Assembly (NCBI GenBank): GCA_947498065.1
Contig: CANMIS010000001.1
Location: 310,001 to 374,000, forward strand
Direction: 5' to 3'
Source of the DNA: an uncultured Erythrobacter sp.
GTDB lineage: Bacteria > Pseudomonadota > Alphaproteobacteria > Sphingomonadales > Sphingomonadaceae
Length of the DNA: 64,000 nt
The stretch's first letter is position 1. Every line of letters begins with the position of its first letter. This document shows, piece by piece, positions 44,875 through 54,238 of this stretch. The notes beneath the pieces were generated by a model. It did no database searches. It saw only the letters and a program-made list of their open reading frames with translations, and was not told the DNA's origin. Position numbers and translations under genes: made by a program.

Positions 44875-46851
44875 TCAGACCGGCACCGATATCTTCTTCG
44901 TGCCAAAGATCGACAGCCAGCTTGCGATTTCGTCAGTCACGACATCATCGATCTTGCGGGTTAGGTCGGCGAAATCGTCATAACTTACATCGCTTTGCGA
45001 ACTAGCAAGTAACAGGTCAGAGCGCCGCACGAGGCGCCCCAATTTCGTCGATGCGACATCAGACATGGCGGCAAATCGCTCAAAATCGCCGAAATAGCGA
45101 ATGCCGGCAATCGCCGCGCCTAAGGTCGGGAAGGCTACGCCTAGAAACGTCGTTAGCTTGCTCACGCTGCCAGGTACGGAGCCGCTCAGCACGCCCAGTG
45201 ACGCGCCAAACTTTAGTAGCAGATACGCGCTGACAGAGATGATCGCGAGGATGAACAAAGCCTCGGACATGCGGTCGAGGTTGTGATGCACGCGCTCGAG
45301 CCGAAGTGCCTTTTTGCGGTGGTATTCCTGCTGTCCAATGAGGAATGGCCGGACCACGTCCTTCAAATGCTTTTTCAGATAGTCGTGCGTCACTTTAAGG
45401 CGCGGCAGGCCTGTCCCTTTGATCACCTCGCGGGCGTAGAGCTCTGGCCAACGCGCATCTGGCGATGACGGCCAATGGCCAAGTGGACGGCTGCATCCGA
45501 TCGTCACCATCATTGGTGCATGGCGCAGATATTCGGCAACCCGCCGCGTTTGAAACCAGCGCCGGTGCCATTGTCCGCGCACACCGGCGATGGTGATCGC
45601 AACGATCGCCAGAAGCAGTGTAAGCTCCAGCAAAGCAAACGGCCATTTCCCCTCCGCATCAACCAGCGGCAGATAAGCAGCGCCCGCGATAATCGCAGCC
45701 GCAGAAAGCAGGAAATTGGCCACCATGCCGCCGCGATAAGCGTCCGAAAGGAAGGTCGAAATTCCGTCGGCTGCTGCGAACCTGGTTGTCACAGACGTCG
45801 CCAGCGATTGCGCCAATTTCTGATCGGATTGCAGTAAAGCAGACGTCGCTGCGATCATCGATTGCTCATCGCCTTTCGCCGCTTCGGCAGGTGTTTCGTA
45901 GCTTTGCTTGATCGAGGCGAATGGGGCCCCTTCGCCAGAAAACATCTTTTCAATCCGGCGATAGGCATGAAAGCGGCGCTTTGAGTGGGGTCGCCAGGAA
46001 CCCGCATTCAATTGCTCTTTTGCCAGATCGGCCTGCTGCCAGTTCTCTTCAATATTCGCGCAGACATTCTCGATCATACCAGCAACATCTGTTGAAACGG
46101 CATGGTCGTGAGAGACCATCAAATCGCCTGTGTCCTCAAGCCAGCACAGCCTCTCTGGATCACGCGCATCGAGCCAGATAACGGGGACATCTGCGGCCAA
46201 AGCCTCCGCCATAGTGTCGCGTGTGCCGCCCATCGCCGTTGGCGAGGTTCCATCCCAAACGGCCAGCAGAATGTCTGATTGCTCGACCGTGATGCGGCTC
46301 GCCAATTTGGTCCGCTTGCCAATCAAGCTCTCGAATTCGAGCAGAAGCCTATGATCCTGCACATCGTTCGAAAGGCGCGTTAAATAGTGCTTTAAAGCCT
46401 CATCCTGATCGCACAGCTCAAAGCAGTTTGCCTGCGCATGCGCGGCCTTCAAAGCATGCCAATTTGCGGCCTCGGCCTTATCTTTCGGCTCATGGCCCTC
46501 CGCAATCGAACTTGCAGTCTGCCAGCTTGAACCGAGCATATTGAGGGCTAGGTTTACCTCGGTGCCAAATGGCAGCGGCGCGATGACTGTAGCATCCAAT
46601 TTCGCCGCAATCTGAGCCGCCATAAGGTCGCAGCCATTGGCAAGATTGGTGACCACTCTAAGCTTTGCATTCGTCACAGGAGCAGATGCGACCTTGTCCT
46701 TAACCCCCGCAAACAACGCGGCGATTGCCAGTTCGATAGCCGCGCGATTGTCGCTGAAGGCAGGGTTCCCCTCGCGGTGACCCGTCACGCCGATTGAGAG
46801 GATGCGCGGCGGCGCGGCGAACCCAAGTGCGAGTGAGTTGTCGACTTCCAT
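44875..46851 (-). CDS. SLOG-like nucleotide-sensing domain fused to SLATT-like four-helix membrane region
   Basis: A 658-residue protein. Residues about 15-235 form a Rossmann-like domain with ILSIGVTGHREGN, NLANGCDLMAAQIA and ILLAVWDGTSPTAMGGT, which I read as a SLOG-type nucleotide or ligand sensor. The C-terminal half has two helical hairpins (about 376-424 and 531-586) separated by a charged helical region with HRRWFQTRRVAEYLRH, resembling SLATT/DUF4231 effectors. Such fusions are proposed for nucleotide-triggered membrane responses in conflict systems. It is divergent from an ion channel gene 68 bases away. Domain names are by eye. Confidence 0.6.
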   Translation of the reverse strand: MEVDNSLALGFAAPPRILSIGVTGHREGNPAFSDNRAAIELAIAALFAGVKDKVASAPVTNAKLRVVTNLANGCDLMAAQIAAKLDATVIAPLPFGTEVNLALNMLGSSWQTASSIAEGHEPKDKAEAANWHALKAAHAQANCFELCDQDEALKHYLTRLSNDVQDHRLLLEFESLIGKRTKLASRITVEQSDILLAVWDGTSPTAMGGTRDTMAEALAADVPVIWLDARDPERLCWLEDTGDLMVSHDHAVSTDVAGMIENVCANIEENWQQADLAKEQLNAGSWRPHSKRRFHAYRRIEKMFSGEGAPFASIKQSYETPAEAAKGDEQSMIAATSALLQSDQKLAQSLATSVTTRFAAADGISTFLSDAYRGGMVANFLLSAAAIIAGAAYLPLVDAEGKWPFALLELTLLLAIVAITIAGVRGQWHRRWFQTRRVAEYLRHAPMMVTIGCSRPLGHWPSSPDARWPELYAREVIKGTGLPRLKVTHDYLKKHLKDVVRPFLIGQQEYHRKKALRLERVHHNLDRMSEALFILAIISVSAYLLLKFGASLGVLSGSVPGSVSKLTTFLGVAFPTLGAAIAGIRYFGDFERFAAMSDVASTKLGRLVRRSDLLLASSQSDVSYDDFADLTRKIDDVVTDEIASWLSIFGTKKISVPV

Positions 46852-46919
46852 CAAAGTGCTGTAGCATGCTCTTGTTCGCGCGCAATCTGGCCGTGTGAAG
46901 AGCGATCAAAGGAGGGGGT

Positions 46920-47354
46920 ATGATAGCTGCTTTGGCAGTCGCCGTGATTTTGGTGGTCGGCACAATCTTTCTGCATTTTATCGTTTTGAAGACGCTCGCG
47001 GCGCGCTTGAACGACGAGGTGCGCATGTTCAAACGCCCCCTGCTTGTCGTGCTACTCGCCCTGTTCTGCGTTCATTTGGTGGAGGTGATGCTCTATGCAC
47101 TCGCGTTTTACGCGATGCAGGAATTCGGGTTTGGCGAGATCGGCATACAGGGCAGCGAAACCCCATTGTTGATGGCCGATTATTTCTATTTTTCAATTAC
47201 ATGCTACACCACTTTGGGCGTCGGCGACATTGTCCCAGTGGGCCCAACGCGGATCGTTTCAGGCATAGAGGCGCTTAACGGCCTCGTCCTGATCGCATGG
47301 AGCGCGTCCTTCACCTATTGGATGATGGAGCGGCTTTGGACGGACGATCTCTGA
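46920..47354 (+). CDS. Small two-pore-domain-type ion channel protein
   Basis: A 144-residue membrane protein with three hydrophobic segments (about 2-24, 40-65 and 112-135) and a re-entrant pore loop SITCYTTLGVGDIVP before the last helix. TLGVGD replaces the potassium filter TVGYGD, so selectivity may be relaxed. No cytoplasmic regulatory domain. A very strong ribosome site (AAAGGAGGGGGT) precedes the ATG. The shared promoter region with the SLOG-like gene suggests they work together. Confidence 0.8.
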   Translation: MIAALAVAVILVVGTIFLHFIVLKTLAARLNDEVRMFKRPLLVVLLALFCVHLVEVMLYALAFYAMQEFGFGEIGIQGSETPLLMADYFYFSITCYTTLGVGDIVPVGPTRIVSGIEALNGLVLIAWSASFTYWMMERLWTDDL

Positions 47355-47453
47355 TCGGTCCCTCAGGGCAATAGTCGCTGGTCCGATCTACACCTCAGCT
47401 TGACCGATGCACCTAACTCTGATGGATTAGCGTCGAGTACAGGGGGACATGCG

Positions 47454-49703
47454 ATGCATACGCCGATTTGGAAGGCCGCTTTTGGCACTGTGATCCTCCT
47501 GCTTGCCGCGATCTGGTCACCTCAGACAGCCTATGCAGATGAGCCGGAAGTCGAACAACGAAGCGGCGTAATCTCCGATCGAGTTTACAGCGACGAGGAA
47601 TGGAAACGCGCCAAGCGCGCGGTAAAGGCCAATCGCAAGGCCTGCCGCAAAGGCGACCTTGAAGCCTGCATTGCGGCGGGCGATGCGTACCTACGCGGCG
47701 AAGGCGTAGAGAAAATCGGAGACATTGCCGCCATTCTTTACGGCGATGCCTGCGATGCAGGTTTTGCAAAAGGATGCAGCAAGCTCGGAAAGTTTCACGT
47801 TGGCGCGGGCGGATCACCGATGAGCTTTCCTAAGGCCGCGTCATTCTACGAAAAGGCATGCGATCTGGGCGATCTATCGGCCTGCATAGATTTCGCTAGT
47901 CTCTTGCAGACGCAAGCGCTGGGCCAGCCCGATTTGGTCCGTTCTAGCCAAGTGCTTGAGAATACCTGCCAAGCGGGCAGCAGCGACGCCTGCCGTTCGT
48001 TGGCCATTTTGATTTTGGACGACCAGCAACGGTTGGGCGAGCACGATAGAGCGCTTTCGGTACTTGATAGCCAGTGCCGCCAGAGGGTCTTAGATGCCTG
48101 CAGTCGACTGATCTCTGAGTACTCGGAGAACCCCGATGAAAACCAATGGCGGATCGGCGAATATCAGCACTTGGCGTGCTTTGCGGGTTCGGTATTGGAA
48201 TGCTTGAACGCGGGTAAGCGCGTCTACAAAGGGATCGGTGTTGAGCAGGACCGCGAGCTGGCGATTTCCTATTATGATGAAGCGTGCCAGCTAGGTAGCT
48301 TTTATTGCGACATTCCAAAGACGCTTCGCGAATTTCCCCGCCTTGAAGCAGAATGCGGAACCCAAAACCCGCGCGCCTGCGCCGATCTAGGGATCGCATT
48401 ATCGCTGCCCGACTCGCCTGAGGCAGATGTGGACACAGCAATCAGTGCGCTGGAATGGAGCTGCCTCAACGGTGTTGGCGAAATATGCGGCCACGCCGCG
48501 ACTGTGATCAAGAACCACAAGAGCTCTGAAGATGCCGATTGGCCTTCGCGCTTGGTCGCAGTGCTAGAAAGGTCTTGTGAGGCCAAAGATCCTGATGGCT
48601 GCCTACAGTTTGCCCATGCACTTTTGGATAGCGATTGGGTCGCGACTGACACGCTGCGTGCTGCGAAATTGTTCAATCAGCTCTGCACGCAGGAAGTCGC
48701 AGAGGCCTGCGCCAAAGAGGAGCAGTTTTCTGGGCTAGTGCCGGAAGTCCGCATTGCTGTCGCCGATGAGAATTTCATCCCGCCCGAGGATGCAGATGAG
48801 CCAACCACTGTCCCTCAGGAACGCTTCGTTATCCCTGAGGCTCCCGATGAGGACTGCGTGGAGGTAAGTGAACGGTTCCGCGGGAAGACCTACACTCAGT
48901 ACAATTGCCCATCCACCGCAGCCTCGATCGGCAGCTACCGCCTACGCCCAGGCCGGGCTCCATGGCAGGCGCTGCTCTGGCGTCCTAAGAGGCTGGCTGG
49001 ACAAACGCTAAGCGAAGCGGACCGTGTACTGTGCGGCGCTTCCCTCATTGCCAAAGGTTGGGTTCTAACCGCCGCACATTGCTTGGTAGACAATGGCACC
49101 AGTATCCGCCGCGGGGGCCACAAGCTCAGACTGGGCGTCTACAACCCGCGCCAGAATGAAGGCATCACTTTTCCGATCCTTCGCGCGATCCCCCATCCGC
49201 AATACAATAAGAGCAACAAATACGTCTATGACATTGCTCTGATCCAATATGATCACCGTGCGGGATCACGCGGCAGCACGGTGAGAAAGATCGCCTCAAT
49301 CACTCTCGATCCGATTCAGGTAGGAAGACGAAAAATTGCCCAAGGGATGCCTGTCTATTCCTACGGCTGGGGCTGGACCAAAGCTACGAACAGCCAATCC
49401 ACCGACTATTTGCAGGCCGTTCGGATGGAACTACGCAGCGAAAGCGCATGTACGCGGCGAACCAAATTTCGCGGCCGCCTGCGTCATGCAGCGCTGTGTG
49501 CAGCCGGGCGCAATCGCCAGCAAACCTGCTATGGCGATAGCGGCGGACCGCTCGTTTACTATGGTGATGCGAGGCAGCGCCCTACCTTGATCGGCGTTGT
49601 CAGCGCTGGCAAAAAATGCGGCGCGACAGGTAGGCCCAGCCAGTACACTAGGGTCGCCAAGGTCAAGAGCTGGATCGCCAGATATGTGAGCAGCGCCCGG
49701 TAA
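47454..49703 (+). CDS. Exported Sel1-repeat protein with C-terminal trypsin-like protease domain
   Basis: A 749-residue protein from the ATG at 47454 (ribosome site GGGGGA), with a signal peptide ending near AYADE. Residues about 50-450 are cysteine-rich Sel1-type helical repeats (DACDAGFAKGCSKLGKF, EKACDLGDLSACIDFA), like Helicobacter Hcp proteins with one disulfide per repeat. The C-terminal 250 residues are a chymotrypsin-fold (S1) protease with the triad His542 in TAAHC, Asp593 in YDIALIQ and Ser696 in GDSGGP. Probably a periplasmic or secreted protease whose repeats bind partners. Target unknown. Confidence 0.9.
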   Translation: MHTPIWKAAFGTVILLLAAIWSPQTAYADEPEVEQRSGVISDRVYSDEEWKRAKRAVKANRKACRKGDLEACIAAGDAYLRGEGVEKIGDIAAILYGDACDAGFAKGCSKLGKFHVGAGGSPMSFPKAASFYEKACDLGDLSACIDFASLLQTQALGQPDLVRSSQVLENTCQAGSSDACRSLAILILDDQQRLGEHDRALSVLDSQCRQRVLDACSRLISEYSENPDENQWRIGEYQHLACFAGSVLECLNAGKRVYKGIGVEQDRELAISYYDEACQLGSFYCDIPKTLREFPRLEAECGTQNPRACADLGIALSLPDSPEADVDTAISALEWSCLNGVGEICGHAATVIKNHKSSEDADWPSRLVAVLERSCEAKDPDGCLQFAHALLDSDWVATDTLRAAKLFNQLCTQEVAEACAKEEQFSGLVPEVRIAVADENFIPPEDADEPTTVPQERFVIPEAPDEDCVEVSERFRGKTYTQYNCPSTAASIGSYRLRPGRAPWQALLWRPKRLAGQTLSEADRVLCGASLIAKGWVLTAAHCLVDNGTSIRRGGHKLRLGVYNPRQNEGITFPILRAIPHPQYNKSNKYVYDIALIQYDHRAGSRGSTVRKIASITLDPIQVGRRKIAQGMPVYSYGWGWTKATNSQSTDYLQAVRMELRSESACTRRTKFRGRLRHAALCAAGRNRQQTCYGDSGGPLVYYGDARQRPTLIGVVSAGKKCGATGRPSQYTRVAKVKSWIARYVSSAR

Positions 49704-49709
49704 GATTGT

Positions 49710-49735
49710 ATGCCCGGCGATCACTCACCGGGCAT
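49710..49735. terminator. Hairpin between converging genes
   Basis: An 8-bp stem, ATGCCCGG (49710-49717) and CCGGGCAT (49728-49735), with a ten-base loop, placed seven bases after the protease stop and 17 before the lipoprotein stop. No T-run follows, so termination strength is uncertain. Confidence 0.5.
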
Positions 49736-49752
49736 CCATATCGACGTAAGTC

Positions 49753-49953
49753 CTATTCCTCTGAGCTGCCTGGCCGAATTGGATTGCCAGTTGGGTCCAG
49801 CTCTTCTTCATCAGGCGCCGCAGCTTCGGCGGCCTCCGGTGCAGCAGCCTCTGCTTCTACCGTTTCAGCCTCGGGCTCAGCGTCGCCGCCTGCACATGCG
49901 GCTGTGAGCGTGAAAGCAGCTCCCACTGCTGCAGCTTTCATTGTCTTCTTCAT
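49753..49953 (-). CDS. Small acidic lipoprotein
   Basis: A 66-residue product from the ATG at 49953, behind an AAGGGGA ribosome site. A lysine-containing signal (MKKTMKAAAVGAAF) leads to a lipobox ending TAAC, so Cys20 should be lipidated. The mature part is almost only Ala, Glu and Pro. It lies 38 bases downstream of the TIR-TPR gene and is probably co-transcribed. No function can be assigned. Confidence 0.65.
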   Translation of the reverse strand: MKKTMKAAAVGAAFTLTAACAGGDAEPEAETVEAEAAAPEAAEAAAPDEEELDPTGNPIRPGSSEE

Positions 49954-49991
49954 TGTCGTTCCCCTTTTCCAACGGACCCAGACGAGGGTTA

Positions 49992-51956
49992 TCATGCCGT
50001 GAACTTTGATTGCAAACGCGAAAATCCGGGAGCCTCGCGAATTGGATCAAGCATCGGATCGTTTGGCAGAAACAACAAACCAGGATCTTTGGCTGCCAAC
50101 GCGCGATCAAGCAAAGCCATGGCGGCTTCGGAATTTCCCCATTGGGCCTGAATCTGTGCTTGTTGATATAAGCTTGCGTCACCATAGCTTTCTATCATCG
50201 TATCAAGGGCTGTTTGGGCTGCTTGATCGTCGCCCAATTCCTTATGCGCCATAGCTTGGCCGGTTAAACCGAAGAGCGGCACGCTTTCCTGCTCGTAACT
50301 TGCCAGTGCAGCATCAGTCGCTCCTTGCAGATATTGCGCGCTTCCCAGCGCATAGTGCGCGCTTACGAGTTCCGGATTGAGCTTTAGTGCCTCATCAACA
50401 TGAGCAATCACGTCATCATATCTGCGCGACAACAAAGCTATATATCCTGCTGAACTGAACGCACGAGCATTTAAGGGGTCAAGCGCCAGCACTTTGGCAA
50501 TGATCTCATTGGCTGTCTCTTGTTCAGATCCATAGGCCAAGAAGGTAGCAACCGACCGCTGAACGTCCGCATTTCCCGGCTCAAGTTCGCGAGCACGGTC
50601 ATAATGTGGCTTTGCGGCTTGCCGATCAAAACGGCCATGATTGAGTGCAAATCCTTTCGCGAGATGCCCTTGGGCTAAATTAGGAGCTAATTCAATCGCT
50701 TGCTCCGCCCCAGTGATCGACTCTGCGTAGAGCCAGCCGATTTCGCTTGCCTGAGTCGTTGCATTTGCGAGCGCGGCGAAGACGGTCGAGCGCATCGCGT
50801 AAGCCGCCGCAAAACCCGGATCAGCCGCGATGGCCGCATCAAACTGCGCCAATGCCGCCCGGTCGCTCGCTTCGCCAGAGGACAGATCGTAAAGCGAGTG
50901 CCCCCGCAAATAGGCTTCATAGGCCGCGACATTGTCGGTGCCGCCGACCCCTTGCTGTTTCGCGAGAGACGCGTTGATCTCTTCAGCTCCAGCGATCTGC
51001 GCGACAAGCGACCGGGCAACAATGGAGGCGATCTCTGATTGAATGGCCAAGACATCTTCAAACTGCCGGTCAAAGCTTTCCGCCCAGCGGATCACCCCGT
51101 CCTCAACTTGCACCAGCTCCGCCGAGACCCGGACGATGCCATCGGCCAGTTGCACGCTACCACGCAGCAGATTGGCGACGCCGAGCTTGCGGCCCAGATC
51201 AAATTGATCATCCGCATCAGCATCGCCTCCCGCCGATGAAGTGGGCGCAGACACTCGCAGGCGGGGATTGCGAGCGAGCGCGGCGCGAAGCTCATTCGAC
51301 AAACCGCCAGAAAACCAGACTTGCTCTGGATCACCGGAAAGGTTTTCAAACGGGGTGACCGCGAGCGAAATGAAGTCGCTGGTTGGCTGCTGAAGCGCGT
51401 TAAAGCCGTACACACCCAGCGCAGCCGCACCGGCAAGACCGGCACCGCCAATGATGAGGCCGCGCCTGCCCAGCATGAATGGCTGTGCTGCATCATTGTT
51501 AACTGGGCGTCGCACGGGCGTTGCCCCGAATTGCGCGCTCACCGCTGTAAGTATTTGGTCCGCTTCAACCGTGCCCGGCTTACCCTTCCAACCACTCGCA
51601 TCAATTGTCTGAAATTGCCGAAAGCCGAGCGGCGCCTGAGTTCCATCAATTGAAATCGGCACTAGGCAACGGCGCTCACGCCCGCTCTGTGCCTCATCGC
51701 GCACCCAATGAGAATCCACCGAGATTTTGGACCAGAGAACAACAACACAAGTTGCATTTTCAAGTGCGGCCTCAGTCGTCGGGAGATAATTCTCGCCACC
51801 CTCGAGCAGCCCATCCCACCAGACTTTGATACCGTTGTCTTCAAGTAGGCTAATGACCTGAAGCGCCTGCCCGCGTTCCTCACGCGAATAGCTGAGGAAA
51901 ATGTGGCCCGAAACATCGCCCTCGCCACCTGCATCACTGTTGGAACTCGCACCCAC
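49992..51956 (-). CDS. TIR domain - membrane helix - TolB-like domain - TPR protein
   Basis: About 654 residues. The N-terminal TIR domain starts GHIFLSYSREER and keeps the glutamate of HWVRDEAQSGRE, in the position of the NADase glutamate of active TIRs. A single membrane helix (LIIGGAGLAGAAALGVYGF) leads into a TolB/FlgO-like domain (LAVTPFENLSGDPEQVWFSGG) and some seven TPR repeats. TIR should be cytosolic and the TPRs outside. Related architectures occur with cyclase or winged-helix domains instead of TIR in alphaproteobacteria. GTG at 51956 has a GGGGG site; a TTG at 51974 is an alternative. Confidence 0.85.
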   Translation of the reverse strand: MGASSNSDAGGEGDVSGHIFLSYSREERGQALQVISLLEDNGIKVWWDGLLEGGENYLPTTEAALENATCVVVLWSKISVDSHWVRDEAQSGRERRCLVPISIDGTQAPLGFRQFQTIDASGWKGKPGTVEADQILTAVSAQFGATPVRRPVNNDAAQPFMLGRRGLIIGGAGLAGAAALGVYGFNALQQPTSDFISLAVTPFENLSGDPEQVWFSGGLSNELRAALARNPRLRVSAPTSSAGGDADADDQFDLGRKLGVANLLRGSVQLADGIVRVSAELVQVEDGVIRWAESFDRQFEDVLAIQSEIASIVARSLVAQIAGAEEINASLAKQQGVGGTDNVAAYEAYLRGHSLYDLSSGEASDRAALAQFDAAIAADPGFAAAYAMRSTVFAALANATTQASEIGWLYAESITGAEQAIELAPNLAQGHLAKGFALNHGRFDRQAAKPHYDRARELEPGNADVQRSVATFLAYGSEQETANEIIAKVLALDPLNARAFSSAGYIALLSRRYDDVIAHVDEALKLNPELVSAHYALGSAQYLQGATDAALASYEQESVPLFGLTGQAMAHKELGDDQAAQTALDTMIESYGDASLYQQAQIQAQWGNSEAAMALLDRALAAKDPGLLFLPNDPMLDPIREAPGFSRLQSKFTA

Positions 51957-52167
51957 CGAACGTAACCCCCACAATATTTAGCAAGGTTAGCCGCAAACAG
52001 GGCTCTGCGCCAGCGGTGAAAGAAGCGAGGCGGTTTGTGAGGGATCGTGAAGATCAACTATCCATTCGATCGCGTGTCCGCGAGGCGGCAGTAAGACTGC
52101 TCCTCGACGCATTTAGAACCAACAGAACAACTATGAAGCTTAGCAGAAGAGAGACGTTTTGATCCCC

Positions 52168-52656
52168 TTACCCCAACGCCTTCGCAAAATACTGAACTAT
52201 CTTGCCGCCCGCTTGGCCCGTGCCGACGCGTTCGAAGCCAAGGCGGTTGTGGAACTGGAGCGATGCCTCGTTGGGCGGCTCTAGGCTTACTTCGGCGCAT
52301 AGATACGCGCGGTCGGTGCTGCGCGCCTTATGCTCCAGACCTTCATACAAAGCAGCCGCTAGCCCGCGCCTTTGCAGGCTTTCACCAATGGCAATGCGGT
52401 CGATATAGACGAAGCTGTCATAGCGCTGTTCGAACCAGCGGAAATTCTCGCCATCGTGGGCGGACTGGTCGTCGAGAGCGATGATGAAGGCTTTGCCGCC
52501 CTCGACACTGCGATGGTAGGAACTGTTATCTCGAAGAGCGCGCAGCTGCGCCATTGTGAGCGGCGAAAGCTGCTTTTGATACAGCTGGTTGAGCTCAAGC
52601 ACCTCGCCCAGATCATCATCGCTTATGGGCTCAAAATTCCACGTCCGTGGCGGCAT
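52168..52656 (-). CDS. GNAT family N-acetyltransferase
   Basis: A 162-residue acetyl-CoA-dependent acyltransferase. The acetyl-CoA-binding loop is in IAIGESLQRRGLAAALYEGLE, followed by the C-terminal NEASLQFHNRLGFERVGTG typical of the fold. The substrate is unknown. Same strand as the GST gene with 52 bases between them. Confidence 0.88.
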   Translation of the reverse strand: MPPRTWNFEPISDDDLGEVLELNQLYQKQLSPLTMAQLRALRDNSSYHRSVEGGKAFIIALDDQSAHDGENFRWFEQRYDSFVYIDRIAIGESLQRRGLAAALYEGLEHKARSTDRAYLCAEVSLEPPNEASLQFHNRLGFERVGTGQAGGKIVQYFAKALG

Positions 52657-52708
52657 CGGTCAGTCTCAAATCAGCTTCAAACAAAGGCATCAAAGCCCGA
52701 ACACTCCG

Positions 52709-53335
52709 CTACTTCGACGGTTCCGCCATGTTTGGCACGGCTAGGCCTCTGGCAGAGGCTGGGCGCGCCTCGATCTGGTCGCGCCAGCGGATCAGATTGG
52801 GGAATTGATCGATCTCAACTTCGGCATATTCGTGATAGCGAACCCAGCACCAATTGGCGATGTCAGCAATGGAATAATCGCCTGCTAGAAACTCGCGGGT
52901 CGCAAGGTGCTGATCGAGCACGCCGTACAGTCGCAGTGTTTCGGTCTGATAGCGCTCGATCGCTGGCTCGATGCGCTCGGGGAAAAACTTGAGGAAGGTG
53001 ACAGCTTGACCCTGCATCGGTCCGAGTCCCGCCATTTGCCACATCAGCCATTGCAGAACCTCAGACCGGCCCTTGGCATCTCTCGGCAGCAGCTTGCTGC
53101 TTTTCTCAGCCAGATAGATCAGGATTGCGCCGGATTCGAACACGGCGAAATCGTCATTGTCGCGGTCAACAATTGCCGGGATGCGGCCGTTCGGATTGAT
53201 CGAGAGGTACTCAGGCAGTTTCTGCTCGCCCGCGCCGATATTCACCGGTTTGACGGTGTAATCCAAGCCCATCTCTTCAAGGGCAACCGAGACTTTGAAA
53301 CCGTTCGGGGTTCCCCAAGTGTAGAGATCAATCAT
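52709..53335 (-). CDS. Glutathione S-transferase
   Basis: A 208-residue GST from the ATG at 53335 ([21 protein letters not shown]), similar to the Nu-type/YfcG-like disulfide-bond oxidoreductases with TPNGFKV at the glutathione site and [11 protein letters not shown] and [11 protein letters not shown] in the thioredoxin-like domain, then the helical domain. It fits the electrophile-stress theme of the cluster. A longer open frame to 53419 is not supported by family length. Confidence 0.92.
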   Translation of the reverse strand: MIDLYTWGTPNGFKVSVALEEMGLDYTVKPVNIGAGEQKLPEYLSINPNGRIPAIVDRDNDDFAVFESGAILIYLAEKSSKLLPRDAKGRSEVLQWLMWQMAGLGPMQGQAVTFLKFFPERIEPAIERYQTETLRLYGVLDQHLATREFLAGDYSIADIANWCWVRYHEYAEVEIDQFPNLIRWRDQIEARPASARGLAVPNMAEPSK

Positions 53336-53406
53336 AGCGTAGGTTCCAATTGTTTGGGCCAGAGCTTCAAGCTCTTTAGCCGCAGTAAGACGTGACCGAG
53401 TTTGGA

Positions 53407-54144
53407 TTAGTAAGTCCAATTCTCTGTGTAAGGCCGCAGCTCAACTTCGTTGCTCCATGCGGCTTTGGGTTGAAGGTGCGTCAGCCAAAATGCTTCGGCA
53501 ACAGCGTCTGGATCCACCAGCTCGGGCGCGTGGTCTATTTCTGCATAGAATTCCTGCATGATCGGCACATCCAGATCGAGGTCGAGGCGAACATGCGCGA
53601 TATGCACGCCATCTTTCGCATAAGCCTTCGCCAAGCTTTGCGATAAAGCGCGCAAGCCAAATTTGCCGACTGCGTAATGGGGGTAAATAGCAGAGCCGCG
53701 AAAGGCTGCGGTTGCGCTGGTGAAAAAGATGCGCCCCTCGCCGCGTGCAATCATGCTGGGCAGAACTGATTTAGCGGCGGCAAATGCCCCCATCACTTCG
53801 ATGCGGAAGATATTTTCCAGAACGTCGTAAGATAGATCAAGCGGTTCATAGGCTGCGAACTCGCCGCGCGCGTTGTACAGCAACGTCGAGGTGTCTCCCA
53901 TGTTTTCCGATATTGTAGCAAATGCCGATTCGACAGCGTTCGTATCGGTCACATCTGCGGCAAAAAATCTGGCTTTTGCATCAGGGTTCGCTTGGTGAAT
54001 GGCGTCCAGAATTGGCTGCGCTTTGCTTTCGGAACGGGAAATCAGAGCGATATCGAACCCTTGCGCTGCAAACTTCTTCGCAAGCGCTTTGCCCAGGCCT
54101 TCGCCCGCGCCAACAATGGTGCAAACCGGTTTGTGTGAAGTCAT
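53407..54144 (-). CDS. Short-chain dehydrogenase/reductase
   Basis: A 245-residue SDR with the cofactor loop in [26 protein letters not shown] in place of the usual NNAG, and a catalytic Tyr-x-x-x-Lys in [16 protein letters not shown]. Substrate unknown. A strong terminator separates it from the AhpD-like gene upstream, so it may have its own promoter; no copy of the cluster operator precedes it. Confidence 0.88.
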   Translation of the reverse strand: MTSHKPVCTIVGAGEGLGKALAKKFAAQGFDIALISRSESKAQPILDAIHQANPDAKARFFAADVTDTNAVESAFATISENMGDTSTLLYNARGEFAAYEPLDLSYDVLENIFRIEVMGAFAAAKSVLPSMIARGEGRIFFTSATAAFRGSAIYPHYAVGKFGLRALSQSLAKAYAKDGVHIAHVRLDLDLDVPIMQEFYAEIDHAPELVDPDAVAEAFWLTHLQPKAAWSNEVELRPYTENWTY

Positions 54145-54198
54145 GATATTGCCATTCCTTATTCCGCCAAACTGACACTCTCGAACCAGAAGAATGAA

Positions 54199-54231
54199 AG
54201 GCCTGCCGCTTCCAAAAAAACCGGCAGGCCT
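54199..54231 (-). terminator. Intrinsic terminator after the AhpD-like gene
   Basis: A perfect 10-bp stem, AGGCCTGCCG (54199-54208) and CGGCAGGCCT (54222-54231). Read on the minus strand it begins 8 bases after the AhpD-like stop and is followed by TTTCATTCTTCT. Confidence 0.75.
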
Positions 54232-54238
54232 CTCGCAA

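Noticed and set aside
47400..47453. Earlier TTG start for the Sel1-trypsin protein
   Set aside because: It would place 18 polar residues before the signal peptide; the ATG at 47454 has a better ribosome site.
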